A stretch of DNA of 15,905 nucleotides, taken from the NCBI GenBank assembly GCA_946803715.1, contig CAMPET010000007.1, positions 459,313 through 475,217 on the forward strand. Reading direction: 5' to 3'. Both the position numbers and the translations under genes were made by a program. This document shows, piece by piece, positions 1 through 9,031 of this stretch. This DNA comes from Beroe ovata (lineage: Eukaryota > Ctenophora > Nuda > Beroida > Beroidae). The notes beneath the pieces are model-generated. The model saw only the letters and a program-made list of their open reading frames with translations, ran no database searches and was not told the origin of the DNA. How positions within the stretch are numbered: position 1 is the stretch's first letter; each line of letters begins with the position of its first letter.

Positions 1-75
1 ATGGTGTGAGTGTGTGAGTGTGAGTGTGTGAGTGTGTATGTGTGAGTGAGTGTGTGTGAGTGTGTGAGTGTGCTA
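1..75. repeat. GAGTGTGT microsatellite
   Basis: Imperfect run of GTGTGAGT/GTGAGTGT units from the first base to about position 75. It begins at the window edge, so its full length is unknown. Confidence 0.9.
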
Positions 76-1529
76 TGATATGTGGTACTTTTTTGGTTTC
101 ATTAAGAAATAGCGCACAATATCCTATGCTTGGTGTAATACACCGTGTATAATGTGGTTCATCGACCAAATCAGTTTATTGAGCACTGAGCACTGAGTCA
201 TAGCACTGGGGCATAGTGACTAGCAGTCTGTAAAACAGCAAAATATTAGGACACCTACAGAGCAGAAATGATGCATGAGGATTGTCACATGTCAGAGGCT
301 CTGAATTGATACCAGCTCTCACACATTCTCTTGATCTTCCGATGCTGGACAAATTAATTTTGAATTTAGGACACCACGTTTATTACCTAAATCAAGTTTA
401 GCACATCAAGTTAAAAATTGAGTTGTACAACAAGCTTAGCACATCGAAAGGTTTGAAGCAATATGAGAAGCATGTGGCAAACCTATCGATATGGCGACAT
501 CAGATTTATTATATAACCAAAGAAAAGGGAAATCTGTGACCGCATATTCAGCTATATAGCGACGAATACCAAATTAGGGAGGCTATCCAATAAAGTTCTA
601 TATGAGATGGATAGTAGCTCTGGCCGTTTAATGGTGTAGCAAATGAGACAATTACATTCATTGAGGAGTCATTAATACCTCACAGGCACTACTATCTATA
701 ATAGATTCATGTAAAGTACCGACAACCTAGTAGAATTATAATTGGTAACATCAAATAACAACAAATAACGGTGAAAAATTGGGTATAGCGACAATCTCAC
801 CACGACTCGAATTGACAGTTTGTCACTGCAAAGTGTATGATAGTGACACTCGAATACCTATAGCAGCTTGGGTATATCAGTGACCACTCAGGGTAACAGC
901 GGATGCATAGCGAAATCGATCAGCCAATAAACGCGGAGGCATTTCTTTAGAAAGGGATTAATGAAAGGCACAATTTGCACGTGGGAATGAATTGAAGGGT
1001 GAGAATATGAATATATGAAGGGGATCGCGCTGTAGCATGGGAACATATCATGTGAGAGTTTGTCAATTACATACGCTCACGCTGTCACCGATGACTGATA
1101 GCTGATGACAAAAAGGGCAAGCATTGCGAATCTTTTTTCCACCGTTGCTTGAAATAAATCAGTTGATTACTGAGTTATTAGTTCATGGAAAGAGTTCAAG
1201 TAGATCGTATCTGGAACGTATCTGGAAAGTATGATAATGCTGCAATATACATTTATTGCTCAATCCGTCCATTGTACTAAAAGCACGTATACGATCACCA
1301 ATCAATGATTATAGTACGGTGTCACAAACTATAACCCAAGAGTACAGACAATCACACAAAGGACAGTGGACACAGGAATCAATAGGTATCTCAACTGGAG
1401 TGACATCTGCGTCATAAGCTCTACGCACTAATGGTAACTTTGTCAAGCACTTAAACGGATAAAATGCTTTTTGGTACGTCCTGAATAGACTAGCAAAATA
1501 TGGAGAAAAAATTTATACACTGTCATAGT
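76..1529. other. Non-coding AT-rich DNA, no gene seen
   Basis: No open frame longer than a few dozen codons and no conserved protein motif was seen on either strand. The stretch has many short repeated words (for example GAGCACTGAGCACTGAG near 180-197) but no clear transposon ends. Unrecognised short exons cannot be excluded by eye. Confidence 0.5.
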
Positions 1530-1770
1530 CTGAGACCTTAATCTGACTCCCCAATCTGAGTCCACAATCTGACTCCACAATCTGACTCCTCAATCTGAGT
1601 CCTCAATGTGAGTCCTCAATGTGAGTCCTCAATGTGAGTCCACAATCTGACTCCTCAATCTGAGTCCTCAATGTGAGTCCTCAATGTGAGTCCACATTCT
1701 GAGTCCTTAATGTGAGTCCTCAATGTGAGTCCTCAATGTGAGTCCACAATATGTGAGTCCACAATCTGAC
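1530..1770. repeat. 13-bp minisatellite, about 18 units
   Basis: Tandem array of a 13-bp unit, consensus close to CTGAGTCCTCAAT. Variants are arranged in blocks: CTGACTCC units early, GTGAGTCCTCAAT units in the middle and late part. The period is kept at 13 bp almost throughout, with a small insertion (ACAATATGTGAGTCC) near 1746-1760. The unit length is not a multiple of three and all frames collect stops, so it is not coding. Confidence 0.93.
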
Positions 1771-2690
1771 CGATAAGGCAGTAATGAAAGCGTTATTAAC
1801 GTATTCCGCAGAGAAACACTGAGCTATACTCAAAATACAGCAGACAGTGATATTGGTTACACACGATACACAATACACATATATCATATCCAATATCCAT
1901 GGTATGGTATCCAATCGATATCAAATCCAATACCACGCTATTGCGGCATCAGTTATATGGGTATAAGTCCTGTTGGCAAATATATCATAAAACTGCGAAT
2001 GATGATCTGAAATCGAGTTACTTGGGACCATTTCGATTATAAACTGTCAAATGAACTGTCACAGTCACACCATGAATGATGAATTTGATCATGACAGATG
2101 CAAATGAACTCACGCGAACTCCCATTACTCTGTATGTCACAATGCAGAAGTTCGTGAGGTTATCATAGGTATTAGGTATTATCTTATTATATCAATCCTC
2201 TGCTGGGATAGCTGTATTCAATGAGCCTAGGTCAATCAAATCATGTAATATGCAGGGCACAAAGTATGGCAAATACAGAGGGATCTATGAATAGGGATCT
2301 AAAGTGATATATAGGCATCATGATCCATCATCCATGGACCAAGATGCATATTATGCCATGACAACTAATAACTATAATTATGTTCAGCACTGCAGTACCT
2401 ATTATTGAGGGTAAATAGCAGTTAGTGTGATTTATCATTAATTGATGCTAATTATCAACCAGAGTACAATATCACCAACTACACCGAAAACAATCGGGTC
2501 CTAACAAAAAACCAATTACATAGAGTGGATGGTCCAGGGTCCATACTCGGTGCGCCAGTTGTTGCTCTATACCCTTTGCAGCATTTTGACAAATTCGGCA
2601 CTGGATTTCGATATAATAGCGATTATTGCAAGATTAAATGTTTTACCTTGATTTTATGTGCATGTTCATTGTTCAAGCGAATTTCATCTT
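1771..2690. other. Non-coding flank upstream of the PLA2-like gene
   Basis: AT-rich sequence without a convincing exon. It must hold the promoter of the gene starting at 2726, but I see no strong TATA box at a usual distance; a GATATAATA stretch near 2610 is a weak candidate. Confidence 0.45.
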
Positions 2691-2693
2691 ACC

Positions 2694-2721
2694 ATGACTA
2701 ATGGAAACGCTTAGTCAGTGA
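2694..2721 (+). promoter_or_regulatory. Two short upstream ORFs
   Basis: Two AUG-started ORFs precede the PLA2-like start in other frames: one at 2694-2714 (six codons and stop) and one at 2701-2721 (six codons and stop, ending 4 bases before the main ATG). If the transcript starts upstream of them, they could lower translation of the main frame. Whether they are in the mRNA is inference. Confidence 0.4.
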
Positions 2722-2725
2722 AAAT

Positions 2726-3532
2726 ATGATCAAATATTTGAAACCCGCACTCACTTACTTGACGCTGGTAACATTGATGCTGTCACTCTCCGACTCATCG
2801 CCCCCTGACATGCCATGTATCATACTGAACCATAAACATGGAACAGCAGAGTGTTTTCATCATCATGATCATCATCATCCTGACTGTCAACTCATAATAG
2901 TGGAGTGTGTGGGGGATGGGCGTTTCCGGTTCCAAATCACGGAAACTGCCCATACATCAAAGTTGCTCTTACACCAAAATGAGAACGAGATCGTGAACTT
3001 TACCCAGCTATCTACAGATCGGGGAAATGTGACAGTAAAATATGGAAAAACAACCGATCAAGATAATGATTCGGGAAATTTCACCGCTATTTTCCCGCCA
3101 AAACTCGGTGATGCTATCAGACTCATACACGATGAACTGCGATTCCCGGGGTGGAAATATCCAGCGGTGATGTTTCTCTACCGGTTAGGGATGAAAATAC
3201 AACGGTATTACCGGCTTCATGCGCTTATAACACGGAGACAAAAGGCGGAATTATTGACGGACTATAACGGTGAAAACGCAACAAAATCATGCAAATTCAA
3301 CGGTTATCCTGCGGAGAACACGAGCGATTTCATCGCCGATGGCTGCCTGGGAATGTGCGGTTTTGATTGTTACTGCTGGTACCACGTGTGTGGTGACTGT
3401 TGCATACACCCAGGATGTTTGGCACACGACGCACACTGTAGAGGGGAGATGGGAACACTGGCGCCCGCGTGTCTGTCGTTGCAGGGAATAGTGTGGGACA
3501 CAGAATATTCTGATGTGAGATTCGACTGTTAA
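2726..3532 (+). CDS. Secreted cysteine-rich protein with phospholipase A2-like C-terminal motif
   Basis: The 268-residue frame opens with a hydrophobic leader (residues about 5-22, ending near SLSDSS) typical of a signal peptide. A His-rich patch (45-51) follows, then a middle region with five N-x-S/T glycosylation sequons (N91, N101, N118, N184, N198). The C-terminal 62 residues are cysteine-rich, with GDCCIHPG followed by CLAHDAHC (231-238). That motif fits the PLA2 pattern C-x-x-H-D-x-x-C, with H234/D235 as the expected catalytic and calcium-binding pair; GMCGFDCYCW may correspond to the calcium loop. The known family role is calcium-dependent hydrolysis of phospholipid sn-2 esters outside the cell. 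The classical histidine motif has two cysteines (CCxxHxxC); here the first is glycine (G230), and the protein is about twice the usual PLA2 length, so enzymatic activity is unproven. The frame appears intronless, and the base composition is more GC-rich than its surroundings. Confidence 0.72.
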   Translation: MIKYLKPALTYLTLVTLMLSLSDSSPPDMPCIILNHKHGTAECFHHHDHHHPDCQLIIVECVGDGRFRFQITETAHTSKLLLHQNENEIVNFTQLSTDRGNVTVKYGKTTDQDNDSGNFTAIFPPKLGDAIRLIHDELRFPGWKYPAVMFLYRLGMKIQRYYRLHALITRRQKAELLTDYNGENATKSCKFNGYPAENTSDFIADGCLGMCGFDCYCWYHVCGDCCIHPGCLAHDAHCRGEMGTLAPACLSLQGIVWDTEYSDVRFDC

Positions 3533-4499
3533 CACTCCTGTACTAGCAGTGGTAACAGGTGGTAACACTCTAGGACAAGGTGAAATTGAAAATATCCAGC
3601 ATTGGCAACAGTGTGGAAGTGTGTATGGAGATTGTAGAAATGTTTTGATCACTGATCACGGCGTTGCGACGCACTATTTTCACGCTTACCTATGTCGGTA
3701 GTAGAATGATAGTGTTCATATCAAGGTCAGATCGATCACTTTTATGTTGCTAAGTGCTTTATTGATCCATTAAGTCGTTGTGGATTTGTGGAAGGACCTT
3801 AATGGAAGGAAGATTATTATATAGCTTGGCGTCTTTTTTTCAGATTCGAGTCAATTGTTCAGAAAAAGATGATTTATTTCCCTACTCAACTAATGAATCA
3901 AAATACTGCTTCAAATCCTTTTCAAAAATGCCTTTAAACGCCACGAGGATTGAATTCCTAAATTCAAATTTTTCCTTGACAGATCAAATTTACCTACTTT
4001 ATATCTAGGAGGATCCCTACCTGCCGCGTGGTCTCTGTCAGCGAGGGTAAGGAGTAATCTTCACATGGGTTAAGATTCACATTATGATTAATAAGTACGT
4101 TTTACATGGAATAAATGAAATGGATATCCGATTATATATTTCACTGAAGCGTTCAGTGATCGAGTGCCCCAAGTGGTGGAAAAAAGCGTGAAATTATAAC
4201 TCTTACTTATTTGAATAAGATGACTGGAATAAGACGGCTCAATACATCAACATGTCCTGCATCAGATTAAAGCTATTGCTAACGAATATCGATTATCTGT
4301 TATACATTAAAAAGTGAGTGATTGGATATAAGCATACGGAGCTATATAACGCTAAAGATTTAAATATGAAATCGTAAAATCGTGACCAACTCAATCAGGT
4401 TTTAAGTGATCAGGTTCTAAGGTTCTTTTTGTTGGTCACCAACGATGTAACGTAGAAATGAATTCGTTTATCGAAAATCCAAAAATTTGATTAACGCTG
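3533..4499. other. Intergenic DNA with one unassigned short open frame
   Basis: The 3' flank of the PLA2-like gene. The nearest AATAAA on the plus strand is at 4110-4115, almost 580 bp after the stop. An open frame from 3778 to 4008 (76 codons, TTG-started in that reading; first in-frame ATG near 3802) has a TTTTTTTCAG acceptor-like sequence inside it and several N-x-S/T sites, but I recognise no family and its codon content is AT-driven. I treat it as probably non-coding. Confidence 0.4.
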
Positions 4500-4803
4500 T
4501 CAGCAATTAACAGCTGCATCAGGGCGCTGGCAAGCCACGGAAAGAAAATGGGCGTGGTCCCGGCCCGAACTCCCAAAGCAGTGGTGAAGTCATTCAGCGT
4601 TTTTTCAAAAACGCGGTTGCCAGCCCTAATATATAAAAATCTACCAAATCGCCAAAATCGCGATTTTCACGCTATTATTAAACCATGTTAACGAAGTCTG
4701 TTCACCTTGAAAATTTGTACAGCTCGTCCCTATGTCGATATGAACAAACCCTGAAAATTTCATGCAAATCGGTCCAGCCGTTTTTCCACAATAAAATAGC
4801 GAA
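4500..4803. mobile_element. Possible non-autonomous transposon fragment
   Basis: Composition differs from the flanks: GGGCGTGG, CGGCCCGAAC and AAAATCGCGATTTTC stretches, and a short hairpin (4597-4614, GCGT...ACGC). The segment ends with a box reading TTTCATGCAAATCGGTCC then AGCCGTTTTTCC (about 4758-4788). A box of this type is familiar to me from short interspersed or DNA-transposon-derived repeats in many invertebrate genomes. No transposase frame and no clear terminal repeats were found, and an N at 4804 interrupts the right end. Confidence 0.35.
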
Positions 4804-4804
4804 N
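4804..4804. other. Undetermined base
   Basis: Single N in the assembly at the right edge of the transposon-like segment. Confidence 0.98.
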
Positions 4805-4833
4805 AAATTGTAAAAGATCACTTGAGAGTTGAA

Positions 4834-4867
4834 TCACTCGGCGGTAAAAATCACTCGGCGGTAAAAA
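4834..4867. repeat. Perfect 17-bp tandem duplication
   Basis: TCACTCGGCGGTAAAAA occurs twice back to back (4834-4850 and 4851-4867) with no mismatch, suggesting a recent slippage or insertion-repair event just beside the transposon-like segment. Confidence 0.9.
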
Positions 4868-5142
4868 TAGCAAAATATCCTCGATCAGATCTTACGATAC
4901 AAAGAACTCCTAACATAATATCAAAGTATTAAGATATTAAATTCTGTAAAATGCAGCTTTTCAGGAGTTGGCCGGATATGCTTGTCGGCTACGATCTACG
5001 ATTCTCGCTGTCAAGGCAAGGTGTCCATAATCGTCTAGACAGTAATGTAGACAGTAAAATACAGTGTAGTAAAATATACACTCACGGTGTTGTAAAATAC
5101 AGACAGGATATCAGGCAAGAATCATGCGGTCAGGCTGGAACA
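4868..5142. other. Non-coding spacer
   Basis: A 99-codon open frame starting at 4951 runs through this stretch, but it covers simple repeats (ACAGTAAAATACAGTGTAGTAAAATA) and shows no recognisable domain, so I regard it as chance. Confidence 0.45.
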
Positions 5143-5185
5143 GGTGCACGTGCGCGCGGTGCACGTGCGCGGTGCATGTGCGCGC
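5143..5185. repeat. GGTGCACGTGCGCGC triplicate, alternating purine-pyrimidine
   Basis: Three units of 15, 13 and 15 bp (5143-5157, 5158-5170, 5171-5185) made almost wholly of alternating purine and pyrimidine with GC steps. Such sequence favours left-handed Z-DNA under supercoiling. It is a striking GC island in AT-rich DNA. Confidence 0.85.
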
Positions 5186-5521
5186 GGTATCGTGTCAGAA
5201 TTGTGAAATTACCAGTGTGGAGAATCTACTACCATGTCTACTGGGCATAGAGACTGTTCATAATAGCACGCTGGACATAACAGTATTCATAGACCTTGAC
5301 ACTTGTCAATGTCAAGCTTCCAGAGTTTATCCATGAAATCAACAAGCCGAAAGTGCTGAGTCAAATGTGAAGTGTTACAGCTCATAACGTTAGGTGAAGT
5401 ATTACGGCCTGTGCAATGAGCTATCATGTCCTGTTAACAATCCGCAATATCATGCATATATCTGATAGATATATCCCAAAGAACACAACGAGCATATCAT
5501 GCTCCATGGGGGCATAATTAA

Positions 5522-5563
5522 TGAGTGCTGATTATTGAGTGCTGATTAATGAGTGCTGATTAC
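5522..5563. repeat. 14-bp tandem repeat, three units
   Basis: TGAGTGCTGATTAT, TGAGTGCTGATTAA and TGAGTGCTGATTAC follow one another with an exact 14-bp period at 5522, 5536 and 5550. Confidence 0.9.
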
Positions 5564-6080
5564 ATAATAGTGGGGCATTATATTAATAGGTAGCTGGTAG
5601 GTGGTCAAATGTCATATTATAACCCCCAGCCATGGTAATGACTGATGATATGATCAATAATATATATCACGGCCGAGGTGGTATTATGCGGGGGGTATAG
5701 ATTGGATATCATGTGCAGAATATTGGATATATTACATTTGAACATGAAGTAGTAACATGAAGAAGTAACACCATAATATTATGATGTAGATACGAGCTTG
5801 TCTTTTGTCGATGAGATTGATATGACACGCACATGTGACGCAAAACACGCATGAGACGCAAAACCATCATGAACTGTCAATTATAATAGATCATGACACC
5901 CTCACTATCTATGGGTAGCGAGTAGAACATTCACAAGGTGGCGCTGTGTGTTTGTCTGTGTGTGTGAATACCTACCAGTCCAATTTTATCAATTTTGTCG
6001 TGGCCATCTTACTATATGAAGCTTTAGTCGCGGGGCTATATTTAATATTCATTAGTCATAACTCATAGCATGGCACACCA
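5564..6080. other. Non-coding spacer with short repeats
   Basis: Holds a TGACGCAAAACACGC / GAGACGCAAAAC near-duplication at about 5836-5864 and a short GTGT-rich run near 5947-5967. No gene recognised. Confidence 0.45.
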
Positions 6081-6116
6081 GTGTGACAGGCAGTGTGACA
6101 GGCAGTGTGACAGGCA
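6081..6116. repeat. 12-bp tandem repeat, three units
   Basis: GTGTGACAGGCA is repeated three times without mismatch from 6081 to 6116. Confidence 0.9.
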
Positions 6117-8640
6117 TCCGGTAGCAAACATGGAAAATCATGGAGTCACACTGTGTCCACTTCTATAATTCACCCACATTTTTTCAATGCTTAACCAATA
6201 TTTTCTGCTTCACTAAGGGAATCTCGGATAACAATTGATATATTCTGGGGCTCTGGGAGTCCGAACCATGGCAATTAAACTGTCATAATGTGACATGGCT
6301 GAATGGCAGCTCATACAAGGTGTGGAATATGGATGGTGAAAGTCGAAAGATGGTCATGGCAAGGTCTCGATGAGTTTGCCATTTGATCACCAAGACACAT
6401 GTTCAATTTATGACAGGGAAAATTAAAAACTGGGAAGAATTCGACCAAGTGAATTGGATAATAATAGCCAATTAAGACTTTTACGTAGGAATATTCACGC
6501 TGAAATGAGCACCAAGCAGTGTACACCTGAAACTCTCGACTCTTTACACGCTCAAACCACACAAATCACTCACAGAAAATATACGCGTTCTGGGTCCTGT
6601 TTTACCCATTTATGAACCCACTACTGTACCACTCGAACCGTTTAATTTACTCTTGTCAAATTTATACCGGGTTTTATGATACGAATATACGAAAATCTAA
6701 CTCATAACTCTAACCCATGTGCTATGAAAACTTATGATTAAGACGTTTTATATCGTAAGTTCTTTGAAAAAAAAATATTCGTAATATTTTTCTCCCGAAT
6801 TTCGCAAGGTGGGAGAGGAGCTTTTTGCTCAACGAGTGATATGATAAATCGTCTTGATCAATTCATATTTCAACAATAACCTTAAGACTAAGTTCTCTTT
6901 TGTGGTTCACATAGTGTTTATTCACTATGTTATTGGATATACATTATACAGTAATGCATATATCAAACTTTGATTAAAGTTACCTACACAACATTCTAGA
7001 CCAAGTAAGTAGATACTTAAGGATTAAATATTGACAATATCTACAATTTAAGTTTTTAACCGAACCTAATTTTAGAAACTGATGAAGATGTAGAAGATGA
7101 ATACAATTACAATAGACTCCTGTTTCATTAGTTGAGCTCGCAGAATCAGACGAAAAACTGAATTTGAAATTTCAATCATTACCTACTTGATATACCTACC
7201 TACCATGCAACGCATCAATATAGTATCTTCATTTTGGAGTGGAGCATCAACGTTTCGATTAAAATCGTTCTCGGAGCCCTTTGATATTTGCAAACTTCAA
7301 TCACGCATATTGACATGTTTGAAATTGTGTTTAAGACACCTGTACGCATGCCTCAAGCATTAATTATAGCCCTAAGTGAATGTTGCGTTATGCAAGTACT
7401 CATTTTACAAATTCAGAATTGATATAAGATAGGTTCAAAAGTATAAAGATTAAAGACATATAAAAGTAATCGATAATTAAGGACGGTTTGCACTCTACCT
7501 AGCAGTCTCTACTCAAATCTTCCTAATTTAGATTTTATAGAATGAAACCTAAATTCTTGCTCTTGATGAATTAGGAATAGCCTAGAATCGCCGGAACAGC
7601 CGAGAAGTCTGATCTAGAATTCGAATTCCTGACTATATAAGGCGCTCATTGTTCAACTACAACATTCAGACGATTGAACACCACTTGCATGCAGGCTAAT
7701 CCATCACCAGGACCTTTCAGTAAAGAGCATTCCTTACCTACGTCTATTTCAAGAGGAATATGATCAACGCTTGATTAAGTTCCATACTTGGGAGGCTATC
7801 GACAGCCCAAGGACTATCGAAAGTCCAAAGATAATGTAAATTAAGGCGTTTTTGCGGAGGTAGGTTTCATATCATGTGGGTGCGGTTTCAGTGAATTGTC
7901 AAAAGCTACTCTAGGAGATGAACCAAGAGAATAAAGAATTCAAGTCAAATCATAAATAGGGGGAGTTAGCTCAACGAAGTCTGATCTGTCGCTTATGCTC
8001 TTACCTCTGATTTGATGTCTGCTTATATCGACATCAGACGACCATCAACCATTGACACGTTGTATTAATTCGCATAATTCTCGCTACGTCAATCCTTCAT
8101 ATTGTGCCCCACTGTGTCAAATGAACAGAACAATATTCGATGTAGGTACAACGGGTCAAATTTAAACTACCTCTACGACAATCTGACAGCTGTCGAATCA
8201 GTTGACTGCAGGACTGCTTGATATCTATCACAAGTTCATCAAAAGTCATATTACCTACTTGCTTTCTGACTTCATGGCTATGTTGAAATTGCGAAATAGT
8301 TACCTATTCGGGTGAGAATTCGCAAAAGGGAAGAACCTAAGCATCGCAGTATCGCACAACACACTGATTATGATTAGGTATAGAAATAATTATAGATAGG
8401 TAAGTACCTGGTAGGAAATTCATAGATTAAGGAGGAATTAAGATGAAATCAATTCAACGCAACATCTGAATAGCAAACTGACAACGTCATTATAACCTCA
8501 GTCCTCAACGTCTGAATGAAACGGAAAAGGTAAAGCTGCACTGAGTACGTGTATCGTGTATTTTCAATTTTGTAGCGCATTGCGCGTTTTGCTGTGTGAA
8601 ATTTTGCAAAGTTATAATCTCAACGAAGAGAAACTGGAAA
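6117..8640. other. Long AT-rich intergenic region, no gene recognised
   Basis: Two and a half kilobases without a recognisable exon. From about 6970 on, the trinucleotide-like word ACCTAC/TACCTA is frequent on both strands (for example 7190-7203, 7733-7741, 8252-8258, 8400-8408), giving this part a texture different from the first 6 kb. An open reading stretch of 44 codons at 6239-6373 and a minus-strand frame at 6311-6562 show no known motif. The region may contain decayed transposon sequence. Confidence 0.45.
7634..7668 (+). promoter_or_regulatory. Isolated TATA box with initiator-like sequence
   Basis: TATATAAGG at 7634-7642 is followed by TTCAGACG, whose A at 7668 lies 34 bases after the first T of the TATA box, near the usual distance to an initiator. 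No coding region follows for more than 1.2 kb, so it may belong to a solo LTR or other mobile element, to a non-coding transcript, or be chance. Confidence 0.3.
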
Positions 8641-8642
8641 TC

Positions 8643-8814
8643 CAGTGCGCGGCGCGGCTCGTGAAAATTACTGGAAAAGCTATTCAATTTTTGATCTTAA
8701 CTTGTTCTAGAACATCGGTTTAAATTGATTCAAAAAGCCAATAAATTGTTGGTTTTGGGTTATGTCGACAGGCAAGCTCTACCGCGCCGCGCAATTCAAC
8801 CGCGCCGCGCACTG
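8643..8814. repeat. GC-rich 15-bp inverted repeat upstream of the CECR2-like gene
   Basis: CAGTGCGCGGCGCGG at 8643-8657 is the exact reverse complement of CCGCGCCGCGCACTG at 8800-8814. A third partial copy (CCGCGCCGCGCA) sits at 8782-8793. The arms enclose 142 bp of AT-rich DNA and lie 113 bp before the predicted start codon. They could be GC-box-like promoter elements or terminal repeats of a small insertion; no target-site duplication is evident. Confidence 0.6.
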
Positions 8815-8896
8815 AAGTGAGTTAACACGACAAATTTACTCCGCAATCATACTCAAGAAATGTCTCGCTGAAGTGTTGTGCTATGCTTAGCGTAGA

Positions 8897-8928
8897 ATTG
8901 TACAGTTGTACATTTCGTACTGTACAAT
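8897..8928 (+). promoter_or_regulatory. Hairpin reaching into the start codon
   Basis: ATTGTACAG (8897-8905) pairs perfectly with CTGTACAAT (8920-8928) around a 14-base loop. The last two paired bases are the A and U of the predicted start codon at 8927. An out-of-frame ATG at 8883 lies just before it. Together these could restrict initiation; this is inference. Confidence 0.4.
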
Positions 8929-9031
8929 GCGTTGTATCGACGATGTACAGTCTTGGTGGGAAATACCGTCAATTTGCTACTACTGTAATCTACTTGGAAA
9001 CGCTTTCGGACTTCCAGACTTCTCTGTTGAG
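8927..9031 (+). CDS. CECR2-like exon 1
   Basis: Encodes 35 residues, MRCIDDV then QSWWEIPSICYYC and AFGLPDFSVE, the tryptophan-pair and LPDF blocks that open CECR2. The donor is GAG|GTAAAA, phase 0. Confidence 0.85.

Noticed and set aside
3287-3652. Minus-strand open frame of 121 codons opposite the PLA2-like gene
   Set aside because: It is the shadow of the cysteine-rich plus-strand frame, which has a signal peptide and a recognisable motif; the minus reading shows neither.
3778-4008. Open frame with several N-x-S/T sites, possibly an exon
   Set aside because: Low-complexity AT-rich codons, no recognised family, no convincing splice sites on both sides.
6239-6373. 44-codon stretch reading YILGLWESEPWQLNCHNVTW and onward
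   Set aside because: It looks protein-like at first sight but has no start, no good splice pair and no family I recognise; likely chance.
7960-8020. GGGGAGTTAGCTCAACGA, resembling the 5' end and A box of a tRNA or tRNA-derived SINE
   Set aside because: No anticodon arm, no B box (GGTTCGANNCC) at the expected distance and no acceptor stem partner.
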